DNA from: Gordius sp. MW1 | Taxonomy: Eukaryota > Nematomorpha > Gordioida > Gordea > Gordiidae | Direction of reading: 5' to 3' | Length of the DNA: 64,000 nt | NCBI GenBank assembly: GCA_964036665.1 | Contig: OZ038527.1 | Span: 20,482,221 to 20,546,220, forward strand | In this document: positions 22,124-33,960 of the stretch, one piece after another | Position numbering within the stretch: the stretch's first letter is position 1 | Layout: each line of letters begins with the position of its first letter | Notes under the pieces: model-generated | Database searches by the model: none | Told to the model about the DNA's origin: nothing | Seen by the model: only the letters and a program-made list of their open reading frames with translations | Program-made: the position numbers and the translations under genes

Positions 22124-23095
22124 CTAATGGTTGTTAAACATAAAAAATAAATGTCACTAGGTATAGTTCTAATATAGGTCTAAATGAACCATGCAGTATA
22201 TATTCTGAATCATTTGATATTATATAACACGTTATTTAGCCTTTTAGTTATAATATATACACATGCTTTAATGCAAATTTACTTAAAAGTTAGAGGATTG
22301 TTTATTTTTCTAATTTTGCTTTTACGAATTTAAGTTTGGGTAATTTATTCAGTTATTTTAGGTGTACAAAAAGTAATCAATGCAAAATTAACACAAAATT
22401 TGGTTATTGATAATCATAATTGGACCCCTGGAAAATGGATTTTGTTTGGCCCAGTCTATTGTTTTTAATATCCCCCCAGCTTAACTTGAGTCCAAAACCC
22501 CGACCCAGTCCGACTCCGGGCCCAAAAGCTTTTTTTAGGCAAATTTCATCATATAAATATATAATGAACTGGGTTGGTTTTATTCCTAATTTAAAACAAG
22601 GATAAGATTGATAATAAATATCCAATTTTTCTTATTACAATTGAATCAACATTTCTTACCGCAAAAATGTAACTACAAATAAATTTTCTAACGGTCTAAA
22701 ATAAAATAAACTTTTTAAATTATTTAAAAAGGAAAATTTAATTTTGACAGAAAACGATTCTAGACTCAGAAAGGGAGAACGAGGAGGATTTTAAAAGCTA
22801 TTTTATGTACATTTTTATATAGAGGAGTGGGGCTAAAACATATTTCTATATTTGCAGTTGGCTTGAGTTTGCATTGAGTCGGGTTTAGCCCTCAAATCGG
22901 GCTGGTTAAAGCTTAACCCGAGTCGGGACACCGGATTATTTTATTGTTTTTTATCCCCGGGATCGTGCAAGGCTAACAATAATCTCTGTTTTTTAAAATT
23001 ACTAAAGGACCCCTAATTAGCTATATCAAATTAACGATATTAAGCTTGTAAACATTATGTATGCAATCAGTGGTGACAACTTATGAAGAGTGTAC
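22124..23095 (-). other. intron of the DUF229 gene with a GC-richer repeat scrap
   Basis: The donor G|GTACAC at 23095 and the acceptor TTAG at 22124 give a phase-1 intron of 972 bp. Inside it, 22460-22530 (CCCCGACCCAGTCCGACTCC) and 22860-22935 (GAGTCGGG...GGGCTGG) look like the two ends of a degraded GC-rich MITE of about 0.5 kb. Confidence 0.6.
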
Positions 23096-24353
23096 CGTGA
23101 AAAGTTCTCCTAAAGTTTCCATAGCGTGGCCCATGATCACCCAGCAGGAATAGGAAGGTGTCGTCTAGCACACGACTTTCGTGTAACGATTTAAGGTAAG
23201 GTGCAAGCAGAGCATCCAAATTTAATATGTCCAGTATGTTGCCGGTGTGAGTAAGTTTGGTAAGAAACGTGAAGCCAAAAAATGACCTTTTTTGATGTAC
23301 CAGCGATTTAAATAGCGTGTTTGAATACTCTAACATAATGTCAATTTCGTGCCTGCCGTGCAAGCAGGACTGATTCCCACTTAATCTGTTCCACTCCAAA
23401 GAAAAGGGACGAAAGTAATAATCTGCCGGAGCCTTTTTGAATCCGGACTTTAAGTAATTGAATTCCGCGTAAAAGGGGTCATCTTCTATGAAGGCCGTCG
23501 CATATCCTATAGAGCTAAAACGTTTTAAAATGAGTTCGAAATCGTCAAAAAAGCGATTGTTGGCATATGATTTTGGGTATTCGGCTACGAATTTCCCGGT
23601 CAGCAAAGGGACTAAGTTGGGGAACGTGTTTAACCCGACTTTGACATAGCCCTTAAAAAGGAATTGATCCACTTGATATGCCATATGATTTTTAAGGTAG
23701 TCTAAAGTAAGGGGCATACCTCGGAGAAAATTTAATCGGGAGGTGGATTCCAAACCCAATATCAAAATATTAGGTCGGCCGAATGATTTTTTGTCAGCCT
23801 CTAGTCTTTTACTCTTAACCATAGGGAGATGGCTAAGAGTTGTATGAGGGTATTCATAAAATATCGTATCATTCCTGTCGTAACATCGAACGTTGTAAAA
23901 GGAGTTATCATTGAGCGCGACGCTACGATTCGTTGCAGTTAGCTTAAGCGAAATAGGGGCGTACGTTATTTCATTATCGGGGACAGAAGAATTAAGATTT
24001 CTTTCAAAACTTCGAATCTCACATCGGTGGAACGTTACACCTTTATATAGGTTGTGGTAGAGAGTTTGATTGAAAAAAAGCTTGTTTTGTATCAAGTAGG
24101 TAAGTGCTGGGCTATGTATACATAAGAATGGTCTAAATGTCGAAGGATCGACCAAATGTCTAATGGAGGAATCGTTGGGATTTAAATGAGGCACCCTGCA
24201 ACTGGGTACATTTAGGTCATACTTCACATTGGTTTTGGCTCTATAATATATCATGACGCGGAGTAATCCGTCGTTAATCCAAGTTGGTTTATTGTATAAA
24301 AGGAGCAAAGTAACAGTTGTCAATACCAAAAAGAAAGTTTTCAAAAGCGTCAT
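23096..24353 (-). CDS. DUF229 family protein, exon 1
   Basis: Start at 24353, MTLLKTFFLVLTTVTLLLLY, a signal-anchor or signal peptide. A lumenal or extracellular domain follows with several N-glycosylation sequons (NQT, NSS, NRS, NDT). The DUF229 core starts at about residue 194 with PNILILGLESTSRLNFLRGM and continues with FIEDDPF (289-295), a CLHGRHEID block (330-338) and GDHGPRYG (405-412). The fold is that of sulfatases and alkaline phosphatases, and no substrate is known. A metal-binding Asp normally found as GxDSxSR appears here as Glu (GLESTSR), which is unusual. The donor after TFHG at 23095 gives a clean join to exon 2. The gene is antisense and wholly inside intron 1 of the FRMPD4-like gene. 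Confidence 0.85.
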
Positions 24354-24380
24354 CTTGCTAACACTACGTTCGGAGTTATC

Positions 24381-24407
24381 ACTGAAAATTATGATATAAT
24401 ATAAACA
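24381..24407 (-). promoter_or_regulatory. candidate core promoter of the DUF229 gene
   Basis: On the minus strand a TATATTATAT stretch (about 24403-24394) is followed by TTTTCAGTGA. TCAGT at 24385-24381 matches the arthropod-type initiator. The spacing is a little short, about 20 bases. The ATG lies 30 bases downstream of the proposed start with no intervening ATG. In AT-rich DNA this is suggestive only. Confidence 0.35.
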
Positions 24408-24768
24408 CGTTTGAGTTTGTGATGTATTATGGATTTAACCGTAAAGGTTTTGTGCAATTCTAAATAATGCGACTGCTGACTTAAATGAAAATGATGATTG
24501 AGCTCTTTCAAGTAATGTTATTAACTCAATATTCAATTAATACCAACTGAAGCTTAGACTAGATGCGCACATTTTTGGCCATTTGTTTGTACAGCTCTAG
24601 GGCATGATGCAGTGTTAGAATGTAGTGGTTGCTAATTCATTAAAATACAATTTTTTTTAATAAAAATAAGAAAGTTGTTTTCATTAATTTATTTTTGTAG
24701 TTTAGGTACAATTTTCTTAAATTAATCAAATCATTAACTAGGAAAAACTTTAATTAAATTAGTTTTAT
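24408..24768. other. upstream flank of the DUF229 gene
   Basis: AT-rich intronic DNA with no further feature seen. Confidence 0.4.
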
Positions 24769-24776
24769 CTAAATAG

Positions 24777-24958
24777 CATGGGCGTACGCAGGGGGGGGCA
24801 GGGGGGGGGGCGGCTGCCCCCCCCCCCCTAATTTATGGAAAAAAAAATTTTTCAATGCAAAAACATTGAAAAATTAAAAAAAATTATGTTTTGCCCCCCT
24901 CTAAATGAACTTTTGAACGTTTTGCCCCCCCCTAATTCAAAACCTGCGTACGCCCATG
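24777..24958. mobile_element. MITE, CATGGGCGTACGCAGG family
   Basis: A 182-bp element has near-perfect inverted ends (CATGGGCGTACGCAGG / CCTGCGTACGCCCATG) and a perfect 8-bp duplication, ctaaatag (24769-24776 and 24959-24966). The interior is G and C tracts with GCCCCCCTCTAAATGAAC. The 8-bp target fits a hAT-type origin. Relatives lie at 7440-7590, 48220-48359 and 51655-51975. Confidence 0.9.
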
Positions 24959-25041
24959 CTAAATAGATTTAAACCATATATCCTATTTTACTATTTTTTA
25001 TGCTGGTACCCAGAATTTCCTTCATAAGTCGGCATCCGAAG

Positions 25042-25996
25042 TAGAGATCTGCAACGGGCCATCTTTAGAAGGTCGGCCTGACCGTACCCCTTTTACAAAT
25101 TGCTAAGCTTGTCCGAGCACGCCCATATTTTTTTAAGCACTTCAGACCCGTCCGTACCTGTTTTGAAATCTTCTAGGCCCGCCCGAGCTCGTAATCTTTG
25201 TAGGCATTTCAGGCCCGTCCGTATCCACCCGTGGGCTGGGCCTGCCGGTGCATATTTCTATAACATTTAAGGTTATTCAGTTAAATTTTTCGCGATTTAA
25301 TAAAGCATTTATCATAATTATTTATTCAAATATTCAATGAATCTATTTCAATAAGAATATGTTAAAAGTATTCAAAAAGTCATATAGCTTAGCCAAATAA
25401 TCAAAGTTAAATTTAGTCATATATGTCCTCTTTATGAACTTGCTAAAAGCTATTTAATAAAATTAATTTATAAAGATTTAAAATGATTGAACAAAGAAAA
25501 TTTTTAAAAATAAATTTATAATAGGCATTGTGATTAAAAAAGTTTACACTTACATATATTGGGATATCAAGAAGCAACTATCCTATATTATGTAAAAAAA
25601 TAAATTTTAAACAAATAGAATACGATATTCAATTTAAATTTAGTGGTTAAAATAAATGTATGCGACATGATAAAAGATTGACAATACAAAGTTAATTTAA
25701 ACAAATCTTTTAGACAAAAAAGCAAATAAATTATTTCTCAAGCGCGTTGAGAAGTTTATAATTAACTAGTAGAATTCTAAGACCGCTTATAAAATTATAG
25801 GCCCATGCGAGCCCGTTCTAATATCAGGCCCGTTAGAGCCCCTTTGTAAAATCTTCAGGCCTGTTCCGTTTTGAAAATTTCTAGGCCCGTCCGAGCCCGT
25901 CCTTAGTTTTTTCAAGCACTTCAGGTCCGTCCATAACCGCCCACGGGCTGGGCTTTTAGGTCCGTCCTCTGGCCGGGCCTGCGGTGCAGATCTCTA
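25042..25996. mobile_element. hAT-type MITE, TAGAGATCTGCA ends
   Basis: A 955-bp element starts TAGAGATCTGCAACGGGCC and ends GCGGTGCAGATCTCTA. Flanks are atccgaag and attcgcag (6/8), consistent with an old 8-bp duplication. Inside each end are arrays of GCCCGTCCGAGCCCG type around an AT-rich core. There is no coding sequence. Confidence 0.75.
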
Positions 25997-26119
25997 ATTC
26001 GCAGCACTTTTTATCCTTCAAACTTTTGATTATAAAATCTTATATATAAAAATGAAACTATGTATGTATGTTTGTGTGTTTGTTTGATTGTGTTTGTTTG
26101 TATCTATGCCACCACCAAA

Positions 26120-27130
26120 TTTGGAAAACTAACAGACCGATTTGGCTCAAAATTTCACAGTTTATTCCCCATACTCTGGAGCTTGTTTTAAGATTTGTTT
26201 GAGCCAAATCGGTCCAGTAGTTTTTGAGGGGTCACGTTCTTTTGTTTTATACATTTTGGCACTTAATAAAGACGTCCCTCAAAAACTACTAGACCGATTT
26301 GGCTCAAAATTTCACAGTTTATTCCCTATACTTTGGAGCATGTTTTAAGATTTGTTCGAGCCAAATCGGTTTAGTAGTTTTCGAGGGGTCACGTTTTTTT
26401 GTTTTATACGTTGGTTTATACGTTTTGACACTTAATAAAGACGTCCCTCAAAAACTACTCGACCGATTTGGCTCAAAATTTCATACTTTATTCCCCATAC
26501 TTCGGAGCATGTTTTAAGATTTGTTCGAGCTAAATCGGTCCAGTAGTTTTTGAGGGGTCGTGTTTTTTTGTTTTATACGTTGGTTTATACGTTTTGACAC
26601 TTAATAAAGACGTCCCTCGAAAACTACTGGTCCGATTTGGCTCAAAATTGCATACTTTATTCCCTATACTCCGGAGCATGTTTTAAAATTTGTTCAAGCC
26701 AAATCGGTCCAGTAGTTTTTGAGGGGTTAATAAATTTTAATATACTCTTTACCAAATAATTACATATATGCTTTTTATTCCATATGATAAAAGATGCTTT
26801 TCCGTGTAAATTATATTATTGGATAAACTTATTTGGGTTACCCTCAAAAACTACTGGACCGATTTGGCTCAAAATTTCATACTTTATTCCCCATACTTCG
26901 GAGCATGTTTTAAGATTTGTTCGAGCCAAATCGGTCCATTAGTTTTCGAGGGGTCACGTTTTTTTGTTTTATACGTTGGTTTATACGTTTTGACACTTAA
27001 TAAAGACGTCCCTCAAAAACTACTGGACCGATTTCGCTTAAAATTTCATACCTTATTCCCTATACTCCGGAGTATGTTTTAAAATTTGTTCAAGCCAAAT
27101 CGGTCCAGTAGTTTTTGAGGGGTTAATAAG
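26120..27130 (+). repeat. tandem repeat, about 160-bp unit (ACTACTGGACCGATTTGGCT)
   Basis: About six units each contain ACTACTGGACCGATTTGGCT, a CATACTTTATTCCC segment, GCCAAATCGGTCCAGTAG and CGTTTTGACACTTAATAAAG. The first and third motifs are inverted complements, so each unit can fold on itself. Units start near 26127, 26284, 26450, 26616, 26849 and 27015. The reading frames across them only reflect the repeat. Confidence 0.85.
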
Positions 27131-27315
27131 TTTTAATATGCTCTTTACCAATTAATTACATATATGCTTTTTATTCCATATGATAAAAGATGCTTTTCCG
27201 TGTAAATTATATTATTGGATAAACTTATTTGGGATATATCTATACTGCGTTATGAATATTTTGTTTTTAGTCAATTATTCGAAATTTTGTCTATTTTTAC
27301 ATTTTATGAAACTTA

Positions 27316-27525
27316 CATAAACGATGAAAATAAATCCTTTATGCGCCCGCCATAAGCCTAATCGGTCCAGTAGTTTTTGAGGGACGTGTTTATTAAGTGT
27401 CAAAACGTATAAACCAACGTATAAAACAAAAAAACGTGACCCCTCGAAAACTACTGGACCGATTTGGGGTGGAGAGGAGGGATGGCGGGCGCATAAAGGA
27501 TTTATTTTCATCGTTTATATAAGTT
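27316..27525. repeat. hairpin enclosing an inverted satellite unit
   Basis: About 43 bp (CATAAACGATGAAAATAAAT ... GCGCCCGCCAT) at 27316-27358 are repeated in inverse at 27483-27525. The DNA between is one satellite unit in reverse orientation relative to the array on its left. It looks like a small foldback insertion or a local inversion. Confidence 0.75.
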
Positions 27526-27641
27526 TTAAAAAATGTAAAAAGTAGAACATATAGATATTAATTGGTAGTTTTTTTCTTATTAAATTTTTTATTTTTTTAA
27601 TATTTTTAATAGGGCAAAACAACGTTTGCCAGGTCAGCTAG

Positions 27642-28872
27642 TACCTTATAAAAGCAATAAACAATTTTTTAGAAGTTTGCAGTAATGGGAGAGTGTTAAT
27701 ACCTAGTTTTCCCATTTTTACTTAAATATTTTACAGATTTCTTCCTTGACTCTTTTCTTTGACTTATATGTTATCTTAAAGCATGTCCGAATTAAAATTT
27801 TTTATATAATATTAGATTTTTAAATTTATACATATATCTCATCTCATTCGGCTCAACTCATCCTCCTTTTGCCCCTATATATAAATGGTGTAGGTTTTGG
27901 GTTTTATTTTTTTCTTATTTTATTGTTTAAAATGTAAAATTTTATAATTTTGCATCTAGAATTCAATACAAAATTGAAATTAATTTTATTAATTATAACG
28001 ATAGATTAGTTCTCGAAAGAGCAATTACAGTGCAGAGTATGAACTTAATTAGTTTTCGTATTTTTTTATGAATATATTATTTTTGCCAAAACTTTAGCAA
28101 AATGAATTATAGGCTAACAATAAATAAAAGAGATTTATCGAAGTCAATTAGAAATATATACATAAACCAGGGGCTTCCGCCCAACACCCCGCCGAGAACT
28201 TGGGTTCTTTTTTGGTACATTCGCCTAGTTTAGAAGTATTTTCGTTTTGGTACATTCACCTAGTTTTGGTGTGTTGTTTTACAAAACTCATCTATACTCC
28301 ATATAAACGTTGCACATGCTCTGCAATTTATAAGCAAGATAGAGGGAAAGGGTCGAGAATGCCTATGAGGGGAGAGGGGGTAATGGTCAAGCGAGTCAGA
28401 TAATACTCGTACAACGTATGATTGTTCTTTTAGTACATTATTTTCATATTAATAATTTACCTCAATAAATGCCAAATTTTCTATGTTCCACCCTTATTTA
28501 TACGTATTACTGGCTCGGGCCGAAGAAATATGATTTAACAGGATTCTAGGCATAGGCCCTTGTACAGGTGCTTAGAGATTCCTGCATCTTAGATATTACT
28601 AAAATGATCGGGTTGCAAAGTTTATTTTAAATATTTTTTTTTAACTGCGAAGCAAAGAATTTTAATATTAAATTAAAAACTATCATGATTAAATCGTTAA
28701 AAAATAATTAAATTTTCAAAAAATCATTAATCGAAGTTTTTATGGTTTTTTTTCACTTATAGGCGCTTAAAAACATTATTTTTTGGGCGGGCATAACAAA
28801 AATACCAAGTGCAGGACTCTAAATTCGCCTAAGCAGAGTTATTAATTACAAATTTAGAACCTAAAATATTAA
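27642..28872. other. intronic DNA, low information
   Basis: AT-rich with no gene recognised. A GC-richer patch at 28165-28400 (GGGGCTTCCGCCCAACACCC, then AGGGGAGAGGGGG) is probably repeat-derived, but I cannot place it in a family. Confidence 0.4.
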
Positions 28873-28880
28873 TCTACACT

Positions 28881-29065
28881 AGTGTGGCAAAAAACGGTTG
28901 GGTTTTGTTTTGTCGACCTTTTGTTCAACTAAGACGACTCTGGTCAGTTTTTTGAATTTCGACTAAGGCTGGAGGTCAACTAAAAAACAGACCAAAAAAT
29001 CTTTAGTCTGTTTATGTTTAGTCGACTAAAACCAAAGGTGGACAAAAAGCCGTTTTTACAGCACT
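28881..29065. mobile_element. MITE, AGTGCTGTAAAAACGGCT ends
   Basis: A 185-bp element starts AGTGTGGCAAAAAACGG and ends CCGTTTTTACAGCACT. It is flanked by a perfect 8-bp duplication, tctacact (28873-28880 and 29066-29073). GTCGACTAAAACC-type motifs repeat inside. A related copy at 56364-56951 is split by a palindromic MITE. Confidence 0.85.
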
Positions 29066-29073
29066 TCTACACT

Positions 29074-29774
29074 TATCACAGGCATTAAATGCTGTCAAAT
29101 TGAGTCTAATAGCCTATAATTTTATAAGGGCAAAATATAGGGGAAAAATCTTCGATTCACACTTTGGCCAGTGGTTCTTTTTTTGAATCTGAGCCAACTG
29201 ACAACCATACAACTGAACAAAAAACGATGGATGGATGTCGTTGTTAATACTTTTAAAACATACGATTATAAAATTAAATTTGCATAATGTTATAATGAGT
29301 ATAAATATAAAAAGCTATAAATAGCACAATATTTAACTACTTAAAGAAAATGCATGAATGTGATAGATTATTTTATATTGGATAATAAATGGATAATATT
29401 GTAGTTTTCTTTGTAAGGTAAGAATGGCACAATATATATTAATCTAAGATATAAGAATATAATAGAATATTGTATATCAGTGTGTAAATTGTATAATATG
29501 CTAGCTTTTAAAGTCAATTTAAACGCTGAAGTGATATAATTATAGCCGTAAACTAATTTTAATTCCTAATTCTTACATTTAACGTTGTATGTACTTTGTA
29601 TGCAACATTCATCCTAAAAAAGTTGAGTAAAACAGCCTACATCTGTTATTAATCACAATTTTTTAAAAACACACATAAATTTTTTTAATTATAAATTATG
29701 TGGGGGTCAAAAATAGTTACACCCTTCAAAAAATCACATGTTGCTGCAGACTGTGCTGATCTTTTATAATATAG
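29074..29774. other. intronic DNA with one minisatellite-related scrap
   Basis: No gene is seen. The stretch 29105-29180 (GCCTATAATTTTATAAGGGC, TTTGGCCAGTGG) is related to the repeats at 30470-30720 and, inverted, to the array at 10606-11800. Confidence 0.4.
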
Positions 29775-30135
29775 AAAATAACAGTTTCTAATCCTACAAA
29801 TCTTAAACATGACAATAAAATTTTGGTAAATATTACAATTTTGAAAATAACTTAATTTCTAAGCCTAAAAATCGATACAAACATGACATTTTGCTATGTA
29901 TTACAAATTTTAAACTTAAATACATATACTGTACACATTTTGGGGAATTTGAAAATAACTTAGTTTCTAACCTAAAAATCTATATAAACATGACATTTTG
30001 CTATGTATTACAAATTTTAAGCTTAATTACTTACACTGTACACATTTTGGGAAATTTGAAAGTAACTTAATTTCTAACCCTAAAAATCAATATAAACATG
30101 ACATTTTGCTATGTATTACAAATCTCTTGCAAATA
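29775..30135. repeat. tandem repeat, about 108-bp unit
   Basis: GACATTTTGCTATGTATTAC recurs at about 29885, 29992 and 30100, each followed by AAATTTTAAACTTAA and ACTGTACACATTTTGGG. A more diverged unit precedes them. The period is about 107-108 bp. Short open frames here are repeat artefacts. Confidence 0.85.
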
Positions 30136-31020
30136 ATTTTATTTGTTATTGTTCAACAAATAAGTGATAGTCCTAATCTGAGTATAAATACAGAAAGTAA
30201 ATCATGGGCTTGTAAACATATATAATATATGATATTAATGACCTAATTTATATTTAATCATTAACTAACTAGCAATATTATTTATATCCAATGTTTGCAG
30301 AGGCCCAGCAATGCACCTATAATATGGATAAGCTATATAATATATTAAAATTGGTTTATTATTTAGGATTAAATTTTAAACATTTTACCTTGAAAAATTT
30401 GAAATGAACGGGAGTTTAGGTGAGATTAGGTGGTTGCTCGACTGACCGGTTGTGGGTTGACTTAAGAGGTCTTTCCATTGATCAGCAGACGGCTAAATAG
30501 CCTATAATTATATAAGGGCATAATAAATATAAAAAATTTAGATTCACACTCGTGCCAGTGGTCATTTTCTTATTAGTCAGCATCCAGCAGACGCCCGATT
30601 AGCCTACAATTATATAAAGGCAAAATAAAAAAATATTTTAAATCCACACTTTGGATCAGTGGTCATTTTTTTCCATTGGTCAGCAGCCAGCCGACGGCCA
30701 AATATGTTATTAAGAAGAACAATATAATATAAATGCAAAATTTAGGGTAATAACAAAAAGCAACAAAAAATTGGTTTTATGGAGGTTCGAACTCATATTA
30801 GTGGAGGAAAAAGCGTAAGGGGGGTGAGTAGGTTAAAATGAGGCAAATGCAACAGATGTTCAAATAGATCAGAAAAAAATTTACCCTCACCGAGATTTGA
30901 TCTCATATAAGTGGAGGCATATGCCCTTGTTAAAGGGGTGCAGTGAGACGTGGGAAAGATTTGTTGCCACCGGGTATGTACTAAGGTCTTAATCGAAATC
31001 CCAAGCTTGCGCAGTGGTAA
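30136..31020. repeat. dispersed repeat debris, partly SINE-like
   Basis: The stretch 30470-30720 holds three diverged units ending CCATTGGTCAGCAGCCAGC, inverse to the array at 10.6-11.8 kb, each with AGCCTATAATTATATAAGGG. From 30781 on there are B-box-like stretches (GGAGGTTCGAACTC at 30783, GAGATTTGATCTC at 30894) and an A-box-like GCGCAGTGGTAA at about 31009. These suggest tRNA-derived SINE pieces. No tRNA can be folded from them with confidence. Confidence 0.5.
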
Positions 31021-31221
31021 ACACGACGAAATATGACGTCAATTTGACGTAGGCATATCGGGGGCGAGAGGGTGAAAGGGGGGGGGGCAAATCTAGAGAG
31101 AAAAATAAAGCCAGCCAGCCAGCGGTTTATTTTCAGCCCGAAAAATTTATTTTTGTATATTTGAAGCTAGGATAGCATAAATGCCAAATCATGCATGCAC
31201 AAAAATAAATATAGATTATGG

Positions 31222-31532
31222 CTTTGGCCGGGGTCAGATAAAATAGAAGTAAGCTACGGTCAACATAAATTTTCAGGGAATTATGTATATTTATGTTTCG
31301 CAATCATCCGTTATAAATTAACAACTTAGACAAATTGTCAAAAGAAATCACAAAACAGCAAATATAAACAGCAATTAACCATTAATCATTTTGACCTTTT
31401 GCCGGGGTCTGATAAAGTAGAAGTAAGCAACGGTTAGCATTAATTTACGGGGAATCATTTAGCCAGTTTCGCAAACATCGCTAATATAAAGCAACAACCT
31501 AGACAAGTTGCCAAAAGAAAGAAATTTTTAGA
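31222..31532. repeat. direct duplication, about 170-bp period
   Basis: The block GCCGGGGTCAGATAAAATAG ... TTTCGCAATCATC ... CAACTTAGACAAATTGTC (31228-31350) recurs with changes at 31400-31530 (GCCGGGGTCTGATAAAGTAG ... TTTCGCAAACATC ... CAACCTAGACAAGTTGCC). The class is unknown. Confidence 0.7.
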
Positions 31533-32389
31533 CCTTTAATTAAATTTGGCGCAATTTATATTAAATTTATATAAAATGCTTTTATCTCCATTTTTTTAGT
31601 CTTTAGAGCAAGTTAATTAATATCATAATAAAATCTATTGAACTACCATATTACAATTAAAAGTCTAAGTTTTTATATCAATTTAGTCATTCGCGCATTC
31701 CGCTTTACTTATATTTTGTAATAAATATTATCTATTATGGATAAGCTCATTTAATGCTAAATTCTTAATTCAAATTATGACTACCCATATTGTAATATCA
31801 TTGTTTATTAATTGCTATGCAACTTATTTAATAATTAATAATTTTTAATCGAAATACTTTTAAATAAAGCACTTATACTGATGGTTTATTAATATAGCCT
31901 CAAACAAATATAGTTATAATTAATTTTTTGTAGTCACCTTGTTTCAAATAGCCAATTTAGCTTAATATGTGCCTTTATCATTTATAATTAAGTCTGACTC
32001 GGCCCGGATAGAGAATGCTTCAATTTTGTCCAATGTGATTTGCCTTGCCACTTTGCCCTCTTAACTTGAACCGGTCGGCGCGAAACCATTTTTTTATTTT
32101 TATTACTTAGCCCGTCCTTAAATTTATAAAGACTACAAAAGAAGATAAAGCCTTTTGACATTTTAAGTATATTTAATAGAATTTGATGTTTTTAATGTGA
32201 AAACGTCATTTTTAATTTTAAAGGACAAATAGGTCTTTTGCTGGGTCATTTTATTACAATTTGAAATTATATTTAGATTTTACCCGTTTGGCATTGGGCT
32301 GTGTTACGCTTAAATATGAAATGCGAAGAAGAAATATATTATTATTATGACATATTTTATCGGCAAACTAGTAGTGGGGTTTGTTTTCA
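31533..32389. other. intronic DNA, nothing recognised
   Basis: AT-rich with no open frame or repeat that I can assign. Confidence 0.4.
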
Positions 32390-33590
32390 CGGTATCCTAG
32401 ATCATGAACAAATAAGGGTCATACGCACACCCTATCCTTATAACTTTGTCCACTTGTCCTTTCCACGTAACTCGAGGTCGTTTTCTTTCTTTCATGCACG
32501 TCTTATAATGTTTTATTTACATCATTCACAATCCTAATATGTCCAAATCAATTTAGCCAATTTTCGTTATATATATGCCATATGTTGATTAAACATTTTT
32601 GCCCTGAGGCACTCATTCCTCATATGGTCAAGATTTGTGAACACCAAGCTTTAGCGTAACATTCTTATCTCGGTGGCTTGTATTGACTTTTCTTCCGTGG
32701 CGTTAAATGCTAAGTTTCACTCCAGTAAAGTAATACCGGTCTAATAGTTGCACTTCAGCTATATTTGCATCTCCTTTTAGTACATTAAACCCTACATACT
32801 TCGCCATAAGTCCTTATTAAATCCATACATTGACATCCTTTGCACAACCTCCGTCTTGATATATTTTGCCTACGAGGCTTATGGGTTTTTCAATTGGCCA
32901 TCCAGCATGCCTGACGTTTTATATATCTCTCTATGTATACCTGTTCCGATTAATGATTTTTAGATCACATCCACCTAACAGTTTTGACCATTTTTCTTCT
33001 TATTTTAATACTTCATCCTTTATCTCCTCGCATTTACTATATTATTTGCATATAGCATACATCAAGAAGATCGCTTTGGATGTCCCACTTTATTGTATCC
33101 ATATGAATAAAAAGGGGCTTAGAGCAGATTCTTGAGTAATCCAATTTCAACCCCAAATTGATTTAACATTCCCACTATCGTTCTAACGTAAAGAATTGGA
33201 GCTTCTTATATATTTTTTATAAGCGGACATATGCATCAGGATATTTTGTCTTCTCATGCATTACAAAATGAGATCGTGAGGCAGCGTGTTATAAGCCTTT
33301 TTCAAATCGACAAAAAATGTAAATGGCTCTTCTTTTCCCGAAATCCAATCATTTGTCTTAGTGCACAGATCGGGTCAGCGTAGATTTGCCGGCCACAAAT
33401 CTAAACTGGTTAGACAAGAGTGCAATCTTTCTCTTGCCATGATAATAAGATTTTTTCCCCAAGCTAAGGGTATAACTGTTTGCTCTCTTTTAATCGGGAT
33501 TCATTTTTATGGCAATATTTTGTTGGTGATCTCTGTCACGGTCTATCTCATTCCTCCCGACAACTTTGCCATTCTACCGATTCTATCATA
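32390..33590 (-). pseudogene. non-LTR retrotransposon fossil, RT and C-terminus (copy 2)
   Basis: Minus-strand frames contain RT landmarks of EN-RT LINEs: QFRFVAGKSTLTRSVHALRQ at about 33350-33410, then a FFVDLKKAYNTLPHDL-type block, a VGLHQ-like stretch before SALSPFLFIWMD, and a C-terminal KRPRVTWKGQVDKV near 32470. Stops and frame changes are frequent. A Ty3/Gypsy element begins just beyond its 5' side, so upstream LINE sequence may continue past 36400, but I could not confirm that. Confidence 0.65.
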
Positions 33591-33613
33591 GGTAGTCCAT
33601 CTGGTTAATTAGT

Positions 33614-33960
33614 TGTTGTGTCCTCCCCTATAGAAATTATCATATACTAACTTCCTATACAAATCCCCCCACCCCCCACTGCGCTGCTATACAATACACA
33701 CGCGTTGATAATCGATCACCCCCTCTCCGTACTTATATTCACAAGAGTTGTAAACTTGCGTATCTCATACCCCCCTCCCCCCTTCTATCTAGATACATTA
33801 ATTGCAAGTTCGTATCTTATTTAGGTCGGATACCCCTTTTGATCTTACCCGCATTAGCATAACATCTGTGTACTAATTTCGATATAGATTTGAGTAGTCC
33901 CCATTTTGCTCTTTACGCGATATATTAGAACCATCATTATTTTACTTGTAATATACAAAA
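33614..33960 (-). repeat. 3' LTR of the Gypsy element
   Basis: Identical to 36054-36400. On the minus strand it begins TTTTGTATATTAC and ends GGACACAACA. It contains a C-rich tract on the plus strand. Confidence 0.9.

Larger units (their letters stand above)
26036..27641 (+). mobile_element. non-autonomous Helitron-like element with internal satellite
   Basis: The left part begins with TATATATAAAAATGAAACTA and a TGTATGTATGTTTG stretch. The right end reads AACGTTTGCCAGGTCAGC then CTAG, followed by T. This resembles known insect non-autonomous Helitron ends (ACAACGTTTGCC...CTAG). No flanking duplication is expected or seen. The interior is a tandem array of about 160-bp units, plus an inverted unit within a hairpin at 27316-27525. 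It contains no Rep/helicase. Confidence 0.65.

Noticed and set aside
26142..27511. Repeated open frames with a common peptide (AQNFTVYSPY type)
   Set aside because: They are successive satellite units read through; the inverted unit gives the same peptide on the other strand. The unit is a DNA repeat, not a gene family.
30781..31020. tRNA gene candidates from A- and B-box-like words
   Set aside because: No cloverleaf can be drawn with matched acceptor and anticodon stems. Best read as SINE debris.
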